From Panax quinquefolius (Eukaryota; Streptophyta; Magnoliopsida; Apiales; Araliaceae): a DNA stretch of 64,000 nucleotides. The stretch lies in assembly GCA_020205615.1 (NCBI GenBank), contig CM035168.1:6080237-6144236 (forward strand), in the 5' to 3' direction. The position numbers and the translations under genes were made by a program. The notes under the pieces are model-generated. The model had not been told where the DNA came from. It worked only from the letters and a program-made list of their open reading frames with translations, and did no database searches. This document shows positions 56,299 to 64,000 of this stretch, piece by piece; position 1 is the first letter of the stretch; the number at the start of each line of letters is the position of its first letter.

Positions 56299-58818
56299 TG
56301 TGACGCCCCCAAAATAGGTATACAACAACCATTTTGAGTCGCCAAATAAATGGTACAAAAAGAAAACTACAACTTCATTATTACAATTGTCGTGCAAAAT
56401 AGGACAACACATACTGTGAGTTTAAATACAATATTGTCTTCTAGACAATATCCATACCCAAATAAAATTCTCATTACAATTATTGATGCACAATTCTGCA
56501 AAATAGTGAGGACTACTAAAACAGCTATCCTGAATTATCACTCCATACCCCGGCTAGTCCCTGCTAAATTCTCACCTCTTGAGAAAAAAAATGGAACAAA
56601 AAGGAAAAGGGTGAGCTCAACTAGCCCAGTAAAGAATATTATGACTAAGATAATATACAAAAAATTATCTTTAGTCTTCAACAGGGAAAAACCTGATAGA
56701 ATACAATAGACAACAAGTTTTAGATCAACAACTACAGCGGAAACAACAATTCATTAGAAGAGTTAAGTAGAGAATGAAATCTACTATCATCTATGAATTT
56801 AAAAGTCCATCATCAATATTTTATCCCTGTAACATCAATCAATATACATCTTGCATCAAATATTCATCTTTTTGCACTACGCCAAAGATATTCGTTTCAG
56901 ATCACCAAATGGTCATGTTCATCTCAACACTGCTCATCTTTTTGCTCTACGGCCAAAGATATTCATCAGTAATCATTCATCTTTTGCACTACAGGTGCCA
57001 AAGATATTCATCAAGTATCACCATTAAGGACCGAGAATGATGAAAACATTTTAGAGAACGAATCCAAAGAGATGTAAGGACAAATATTAGGGATTCAGAT
57101 TTCGGTTTATCCAAATTCAATAATACTTCATAATAACCAAGTGTGAAGTAGAATTCAAAAATAAAGATCAAAACATGGATACAATTAAAGATAGTAAACT
57201 ATAAAAGACATCTAGAAACGAAAAGAGAAAATTTTATTTTTCAATGAATAGTGTCGATTTGGAAATAATGTCGATATGTGAATAGTAATCCCGACACAAA
57301 AAAGGTAGAAATTCCACAATAAAATTCATAACAATATCTCAAAGATAATGATATTGAAGAAAATAATATCATTTAAGAAGAAAATAATATCCCTTACCTC
57401 AAAGAATCAAGATTTCGGAAGGAAAGGCTCAAGTGAAGTTTCAATGAAACTTATAATCGAATAAAGAACTCTCAAAGTATCTAAATACTCACAAAATACG
57501 CTCAATAATATAGAGAGAGAAAGAGATAAAGCTTATATTTCTGGTGTGATTTTCAATTCTAACTTAGCCCTCTATTTATAGGAAAATGTTAGCACGCCAA
57601 GCAACTTCGACTCGACCACCACCGATGGCTTTTACTCGCTACTATTACCACCCACCAAATTTGAAAGTCAATTTGAGCACATTTTTTACCAACCAAAAGT
57701 GGGGCCCACCAATTCTAGAATTTTCCACCAAAATCATTTATAAACCTAATTTTTGAATCAGTCACCTCTTAAAATTTATAACAAATCATACATTCATTTT
57801 TAACGGTTCAAAGTTTATGAACATATACCCAATTTATATATGTATAACATATCCAAAAATCACAACGATCCAACGGTCGGATTAAAAATTATAACTCACA
57901 CAATATATCGTAAAAATACTGATTTGATTTTTTTAATACCTCCATTCCTACAAAGATACTAATAAAATACCTCAACATTAAATCCTTCAATTATAACCAC
58001 ATAAAATAAATAAGTCCATTATTTATATCCACATCAAATAAATATTTTCTTATCATATAAATTAATAATTAATTATTCACAAATAATATTACGTAATCAC
58101 AATTATGACAAACTGAATCGCTCTCGTGAGAAGAGGGCTTTCCAATAAGGATTTCTCCTTATCGGCGCCAAGCAATTAGGTGACCAAACCTCTCCTTAGA
58201 CAGAACTTTTTAGACATTGCCAATAATGCTATCTAATAATATTATTCAAATAATATAAATTATTGATCTGATAATGAAAAATACCGCATAAAGAATAATT
58301 ATCAAACAACAATAATATAAAATATCAACGCAGAAATTATTGAATCAATAAAATAAAATATTGAAAAGTAATTATCGTAATAATTATTAAGTAGTGTCTT
58401 CTTCACGTAAGAATCAATAATTTAAAAATATCTTTATGCATATCGTGCTGCTTTGTGCAACCACGCGCCATTCATCAGTATTTTAACCACCGGTATTCCA
58501 ATAAGTTAATTCAGAATAACTACGCCAAGTATTTATAAAAACTCAAACTTGTCGCTTTTCTTCATCCGATGCGCTTATTCATTATGAGACCCATGAATGG
58601 TTGCAACGCCATCGCATTTAATATTCCCCACCACAAGAATATTTCACGACCAAACGAATATTCCCCAACAAAAATGAATATTTTATAACCACTTGCTTAT
58701 TTTGTAAAATTTGCACATTTCACCCATAACTAAAGTATTATATCAAATTAACTCCTAATTATTTCAAGATAATAAATAGAGAAAATTTAATTATATTCAT
58801 AATAAGTTGGGTCTTACA
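56299..58818 (-). mobile_element. 3' LTR of element F
   Basis: Reverse complement of TGTAAGACCCAAC to GGGGGCGTCACA, 2.52 kb. Stem-loop array 56868-57012 (three units), TATA box 57572-57580, CAACGATCCAACGGTCGGAT near 57863, hairpin block 58130-58210. Long frames on either strand here are LTR sequence. Confidence 0.9.
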
Positions 58819-58829
58819 ACCTCCCCTCC

Positions 58830-59909
58830 TTATGAAATTTTGTCCTCGAAATTGATGTACGTACCTGGTGTTTCGAAAAGGTGAGGGTACCTCGCTTTCA
58901 TTTCGGATTCCAACTCCCAGATCATTTCTTCAGTAGCATGGTTCCTCCACAAAACCTTAACTTGTGGTATAACCTTGGTACGCAGGACATGCTCTTTCCT
59001 ATCCAAGATCTTAACAGGTACCTCCTCGTAAGTTAAATCTTCGGCTATCTCGTCTAGTTCTAACTAAATAATGTGGTTTGGGTCTTTCACATATTTACGA
59101 AGCATAGATATGTGAAAAACATTATGAACACGAGACATGCTTGGAAGTAACGCGAGTCTATAGGCCACATTTCCTACTCGGTCAAGAATCTGAAATGGAC
59201 CAATAAATCGTGGATTGAGCTTTCCTCTCTTCCCGAATCTTGTAACTCCCTTCCATGGAGCAATACGTAACAGTACATGATTCCCAATACCAAATTCCAC
59301 GTTCTTTCGATGAAGATCCGCATAACTCTTTTGTCGATCATGTGCCATTTGTATACGTTGTCGAATCGTTTGGATCTTTTTCGTAGTCATACGTACCAAC
59401 TCTGGTCCCAACAATGTTGCTTCTCCTACCTCGTCCCAGCATACTGGAGAACGACACTTTCGTCCATACAACGCCTCGAATGGAGCCATGCCTATACTTG
59501 TTTGATAAATGTTGTTGTAAGAGAATTCCACCAATGGTAAGTACTTATCCCAACTTCCTTTGAAATCAAGGACACAAAGTCTTAATAGATCTTCAAGAGT
59601 TTGAATAGTCCTCTCTGATTGTCCGTCTGTTTGAGGATGGTATGTTGAACTGAATTGTAAATCCGTGCCCATAGCTTTCTGCAAGCTAACCCAAAATCGT
59701 GAAGTGAATCTTGGGTCACGATCTAAAACTATGGATACTGACATGCCATGCAATCTCACAATCTCATTCACATATATATGAGCAAGACTTTCAAGGGAAT
59801 AAGTCTCACGTATAGGCAAGAAATGAGCAGACTTGGTTAATCTATCAACAATAACCCAAATCGCATCTATACCTTGAGAAACCTTGGGAAGACCCGTAAC
59901 GAAATCCAT
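58830..59909 (-). CDS. Integrase core, C-terminal part and chromodomain of element F (one in-frame TAG)
   Basis: From 59909 the frame is open for 281 codons with all DDE residues: [26 protein letters not shown] (usual VSD is VLD; the Asp is kept) and TDGQSERTIQTLED, then [20 protein letters not shown] and the GPF motif. A TAG at 59064-59066 stands where relatives have Glu. The same frame then continues without interruption through the chromodomain (LDRKEHVLRTKV, VKVLWRNH, EEMIWELE) to the final TAA at 58830. One nonsense codon is thus the only lesion in about 360 codons. The polypurine tract overlaps the end, as in the other elements. Confidence 0.9.
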
Positions 59910-59939
59910 AGTAATGTGTTCCCACTTTCATTTTGGAAT

Positions 59940-60300
59940 CTCAAGTGGTTGCAATGGACCCTTTGGCATTTGATGTCTGCTTTACATCGCCGACAAAGTT
60001 AAACACCTCGAGATAAACTCCGCGATCTCTCTCTTCATATTGTTCCACCAAAATGTATGTCAAGATCATGATACATTTTGGTACTCCTGTGATGGATTAC
60101 AAATGGTGTGTTGTGTGCCTCCATCATGATTCTATGCTTCAAGTCGTAATCGTTAGAACGCAAAGTCCGGAGTTGACTCAAGTATTCCTTTTTCATCGAT
60201 TCTATATTTCGAATAAGACTTTCTTGTACTTTCTTCTTCATACGATCACCCCCGTGTCCGTAGCTTAAGCAAATTTTAACTTTATCGATTAAAGTCGGTT
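59940..60300 (-). pseudogene. Integrase N-terminal part of element F, broken
   Basis: Minus-strand fragments MKKKVQE, MEAHNTPFVIH, STKMYHDL and WNNMKREIAEFISRCLT match the HHCC domain. The CLTCQR segment reads CTTTGTCGGCGATG, so the second Cys pair is disrupted by an inserted base. At least three frameshifts lie between 59935 and 60250. Confidence 0.78.
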
Positions 60301-60900
60301 TTACTCAGTATGTTTGATATCATCACGTGGGTACTTGGAGCCTTTAACTCTATCTCCATCCTTTGCAAGTCATACAAAATAGGCCTTTGTGTTAACAACA
60401 TTATACTCGTACCCGCATATGATCTTCTATTCAATGCGTCAGCTACAACATTTTCTTTTCTAGGATGATATTGAATGCTATGGTCGTAATCCTTTAACAG
60501 CTCGAGCCAACGTCGTTGCCGCATATTGAGTTCCTTTTGGGTGAAGAAATATTTGAGGCTTTTATGATCCGTATAAATCTCCACTTTCTCTCCATACAGG
60601 TTGTGTCTCCAGATTTTTAACGCTAAAAATCGATCACGCTAACTCCAAATCATGAGTAGGATAATTCCTCTCATATTCTTTGAGTTATCGCGAGGCATAA
60701 AGGCTATGACTTTCCCATGTTGCATGAGAACACATCCTAACCCTTTGCTCAAGCATCGTTGTAGATAACAAATCCATCCGAACCGAGATGGTATTGTCGT
60801 AACAGTGCTTAAAATGAGTCTCCTCTTGAGCTCTTGAAACTCTTCTCGCATTCCTCGCTCCATACTGAATTTTTTCATCTTTCCGAGTCACCGAAGTTAA
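60282..60900 (-). pseudogene. RNase H of element F, broken
   Basis: The frame 60282-60584 has [20 protein letters not shown] with the conserved Asp, [20 protein letters not shown] and [10 protein letters not shown]. The DASCKGLGC segment (about 60740-60790) is interrupted by indels, and the connection region (FQELKRRL) is in other frames. Confidence 0.8.
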
Positions 60901-61841
60901 TCGAGAGTAGCGATTCGAGAAAATCCTTCCACGAATCTCCGATAATAACCAACTAAGCCCAAAAGCTACGCGACTTCTATGGCCACCGACTTTGGTTGTT
61001 CCCAACTTTGTATTGCTTCAATCTTCACGTCAACAAATACTCCATGTTTTAATACCACGCGCCCAAGGAATGCTACTTTCTTAAGCCGAACTCGCATTTC
61101 TTCACTTTTGCATATAGCTTGTTGTCACGAAGTCTTTGAAGTACCAAATTTCAAATGGTGCTCATGATCTTCACGGCTTTTGGAATAGATGAGGATGTCA
61201 TCAATAAAGACAACAACGAACCGATCTAAATATTCCTCGAATACATGGTTCATCATATCCATGAAAGTAGCAGAGCATTAGTCAATCCAAAAGACATGAC
61301 TAAGAATTCATAATGCCCGCATCGAAGTTCTCAAGGCGCCTTTGAATATCCTCGCTTTTAATCTTCACCGATGATATCCGTAATCGAAGATCGATCTTTG
61401 AAAAGTATTGTGCTCTTCAGAATCGGGTCAAACAGTCATCAATGCGAGGTAGCGGATACCTATTCTTGATGGTGACATGGTTTAATTCCCTAGAGTCAAT
61501 ACAAAAGTCGCATACTCCCGCTCTTTCTTCTTTACAAATAAAACAGAGCACCCCAAGGAGATGTACTAGGACAAATGAAACCGATATCTAACAATTCCTC
61601 GTAGTTGGACTTTTAACTCCTCAAGTTCAATAGAGCCATTTGATATAGGATTTTAGAAATGGGCTTTAGTGCTTTGCTCAAGATCAATAAAGAATTCAAC
61701 TTCTCGTTCTGGGGGTAGACCAGGAAGTTCTTCCGGAAATACGTCAGAAAATTCATTAACAACAGGAATATTATTCAAATTTGACGTGTTTTTGTTCAAG
61801 TCCATAATATGGGCTAAGAAAGCTTGACATCCGTTTTTCAA
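60901..61841 (-). pseudogene. Reverse transcriptase of element F, broken
   Basis: [14 protein letters not shown] is readable at about 61177-61218 on the minus strand with the active-site aspartates, though the following SREDHEHHL segment starts in another frame. [18 protein letters not shown] and DIGFI segments are scattered to 61620. The N-terminal part, MKNGCQAFLAHIMDLNKNTS to LPGLPPEREVEFFIDLE, is open in 61653-61841. About six frameshifts. Confidence 0.8.
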
Positions 61842-61982
61842 TAAACGAATAGCTTTATGGCTTGATATGATAGTGACTGATTTTAGTTGTTTAGTTGTTT
61901 GTATTCGTATAACAGGTTAGTTAGGAATATGAAAACTAACAACCTTACGAAAATAATCAATTTTGGCATGATGAGTGGTTAA

Positions 61983-62510
61983 TCAATCAATCCCTAAAAT
62001 CACATCAAATGCAAGTATCTTTAACGAAATAAGATCAACAGGTAATGTGATTGTGCCAACTTGGATCAAGCAAGATTTATAAATTGTAGATGTAACAAAG
62101 GTTTCAACCAACGGAGTTTCAACAGATAAGTTAAAGTTCAATTTCTCCGGAGTCAAGTTTAAACGTTGAGCACAAGCAGGAGAGATAAAAGAATGGGTAG
62201 AACCGGTATCTAGTAAGGTATAAACTTCGTAAGAGTTCAAGATTAGCTTACCCGTGATCACCTCGTTTGGGTTTCTCACATTTTGGCCAGTCACGACAAA
62301 TGTCCTTCCTTGAACCACCGACTTGGTTTTGTCCGTAGTCGCTTTTGGTGCCGCCGTCCCAGTTGGACTTGACTTCGCTATCAGACAAAATCGGGCTATG
62401 TGACCATTTTTTCCACAATTGAAACACACCTTGGAAGGCTGTGAACAATTTGGACTTATGTGTCCCTCCTCTCCGCATCTGTAGCATCTAACTGGCGGTC
62501 GTTCTCCTCC
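61983..62510 (-). CDS. Gag zinc knuckles and protease of element F (open frame)
   Basis: Open from after a TAG at 62511-62513 to a TGA at 61983. It has two complete CCHC knuckles in tandem, [14 protein letters not shown] and [14 protein letters not shown] (62380-62486), the only intact pair in the window. A linker ([20 protein letters not shown]) and the protease follow, with [12 protein letters not shown] (about 62190-62220), [19 protein letters not shown] and GID. The final TGA replaces the Trp of the WLTTHH motif by a single G-to-A change. The knuckles bind element RNA and the protease processes Gag-Pol. Confidence 0.88.
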   Translation of the reverse strand, partial: GGERPPVRCYRCGEEGHISPNCSQPSKVCFNCGKNGHIARFCLIAKSSPTGTAAPKATTDKTKSVVQGRTFVVTGQNVRNPNEVITGKLILNSYEVYTLLDTGSTHSFISPACAQRLNLTPEKLNFNLSVETPLVETFVTSTIYKSCLIQVGTITLPVDLISLKILAFDVILGID

Positions 62511-62513
62511 CTA

Positions 62514-63465
62514 GAATTTGTTGTTGGTCTTGGTCTTTCACTGATGTCTTCCGTCTATCATTGAATCTCCTCTTTTGAAATTTCCACTGACTCACCTCTC
62601 CTATTATCACGGCCACGATTACCACCGAGTGGTTACCGCTTTGTCCGTATTCTTCCTCTCCTCATTTGGTTATCATCGCCCGATGATCATTGCCACCCAG
62701 ATGATGACAGGTTGTGGTCCATCTGGTTGAACATACTCATTATCACGCCTAATAATTGAGCCCTATTTACAACATCCAAATATAAAGAAAATTTATGAGA
62801 GATAAGATATTGTCGAATCTCGGGTTTTGCACCTCTCGAAAACATTTGCGCCATATCGCTACTCATTTTCTACCAAATGAGGTGCAAACTCGATAACTCC
62901 GCTGAACTTCGCCTCGCATCGGGACACCGCCATATTGTTCGCTCCAATCTAATAAACTCTACCTCTTCTTCATATGATGAATACTTTCGGAAAGTACTTG
63001 TCATTGAAACAGCTTTCTAAAATTTTTCCCAAGACATGTTGAGTCGCGGTCGGTCGGTACGCTTCACGATTCCCACCAAGAATCACCTCACCACGAAACA
63101 TAAAGGTGGCAAATGGAACCTTCGTTCCTCCGTGCGACCAAGACATCGAATATCTTGGTTATTTGCTTAACCCACATTTTCGCTTTTAATCGGATCGGGC
63201 TTTCCCCGTAAATCAGTGGTCCCAACTCCTTGAACTGCTTGTCATGATGCATCAAGCGCGCTATCATTTTCACCGTATTTTTTGTACACGAGTCTCCTCG
63301 CCCGATTTTTGAACCGCGAACTGCAAAAAAGCTTCCAAACATCGCATCATTCATCGTTTGCTTTCGGTAGTGTTGTTTACGGAGGAATATTGCCTTCCTC
63401 GCTGCATGTTCTCTTGAGTTGGTAATCAATGGTTGTTCCACAGCCTCATAGACTCCATTGTTAAC
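62514..63465 (-). pseudogene. Gag N-terminal and core part of element F, broken
   Basis: Minus-strand pieces match the Gag core of C: KQFKELGPL, LKAKMWVKQITKIFDVL, a shifted KYFPES segment near 62985, and an RGLKPEIRQYLISHK-like segment near 62800-62850. The N-terminal EQPLITN and NVNNGVYEAVE segments reach 63465, where homology stops before the MSTE start. Numerous frameshifts. Confidence 0.75.
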
Positions 63466-64000
63466 GCTTAAGTAGTATGCACACAAGCCCATCATGTTTG
63501 ATGATAAAGCATATACTTTGTAACAATCTTATTCATTTATTAATAAAAAGTATTAATTTATTAAAGGCTTTTAATTATCTACATGATCTTTGTTTTATAA
63601 TATGTGATAAACCCATAGTTTTAAGCAATGCTTTTAGAATAATGATGATGATCATTCTAATGAGATCTAAATTCTTTGAAAGCTTAAAACTAAAATAGTT
63701 CCCAATCGTTGGATTACTAAATTGGGGATTAGTGAATCCGGATAGATTGGTACATCGTTGCTTGCTCATTGGATGAGGATGATTGATCTCATGATCATTT
63801 GTGTGGAGACTAAACACTAAAAGCATGTGTATGTAGGTGCTTATTAGAGAATAAGTTCATTTGAGCGTTGGCTCGCTAAGGAATACCTAATGGAGTTTTA
63901 CTTGCTGTCGATAGGAATTCTGTAGTGATAGTAGTCTAAGTGATCCTTGGACTTGAGATCATCATAGTATCTTGTGTATGATGAGTTATACTTTGACTTA
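63466..64000. other. Unassigned DNA replacing the 5' end of element F
   Basis: No LTR, primer site or chromovirus leader is seen where the 5' part of F should be. The DNA is AT-rich with ATGATGATGATC-type runs (63640-63655) and has no convincing frame; the short frames at 63477 and 63575 lack recognisable features. It could be the edge of another insertion or the flank of a deletion. Confidence 0.4.

Larger units (their letters stand above)
56299..63465 (-). mobile_element. Chromovirus-type Ty3/gypsy retrotransposon F (minus strand), 5' end missing
   Basis: It has a 3' LTR (56299-58818), polypurine tract, chromodomain, integrase, RNase H, RT, protease and gag in order toward the right. Homology to other gag genes ends near 63465 with no primer site or 5' LTR in the window, so the 5' part is deleted or displaced by an insertion. 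The flank at the LTR end is TTATG (56294-56298), but the partner duplication is not available. The LTR groups with solo LTR G. Confidence 0.9.

Overview
The window is plant nuclear DNA made almost entirely of LTR retrotransposons. The plant assignment rests on Ty3/gypsy polyproteins ending in a chromodomain, primer-binding sites complementary to initiator tRNA-Met (TGGTATCAGAGC type), long LTRs of about 2.5-2.9 kb and two plant-type MITEs. Long LTR, tRNA-Met primer and C-terminal chromodomain fit the chromovirus (Tekay/Del-like) lineage. The species cannot be told. No intact host protein-coding gene was found.

Layout. 1-3965: minus-strand Ty1/copia-type element (internal remnant, primer site, 2.7 kb 5' LTR). 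3966-5537: a short tandem duplication, then an unclassified AT-rich LTR-like stretch. 5538-35651: chromovirus C (plus), broken up by younger insertions. Its 5' LTR holds a minus-strand solo LTR of its own family (I, 5663-19061), which holds a plus-strand solo LTR of a different family (B, 6823-18846), which holds a complete chromovirus A (7556-17781). A further solo LTR (H, 20564-23292) lies in the C 5' LTR and another (G, 26524-30376) splits the C reverse transcriptase. A, B, I and G have perfect 5-bp target duplications. 35652-53141: E, a minus-strand, internally deleted relative of C, with the complete plus-strand chromovirus D (42393-52285) inside its 5' LTR. 53142-56298: AT-rich non-LTR DNA with two MITEs and a CT-rich stretch resembling the promoter and 5' leader of a host gene. 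56299-63465: minus-strand chromovirus F without its 5' end. 63466-64000: unassigned.

The complete elements share the order gag (two CCHC knuckles), aspartic protease, reverse transcriptase, RNase H, integrase (HHCC, DDE, GPF), chromodomain, polypurine tract. All copies are broken by frameshifts or stops, so none looks autonomous as read. The best-preserved pieces are the integrase of D (48616-49464), the integrase-chromodomain of F (one in-frame TAG), gag of C, and the knuckle-protease part of F.

The most interesting unexplained structure is in the LTRs. Every chromovirus LTR carries a conserved U3 block of three consecutive potential hairpins, one with a GAAA loop. Each also carries, in the transcribed leader, an array of hairpins with near-constant loops (about GCCCGTAGTG) and covarying stems. 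The copia LTR carries its own three-hairpin array with a compensatory stem change. A caution applies to all frameshift calls: many differences between sister copies are swaps at CAG/CTG (CHG methylation context) to CG-containing triplets, which suggests base-calling error at methylated cytosines and not only decay.
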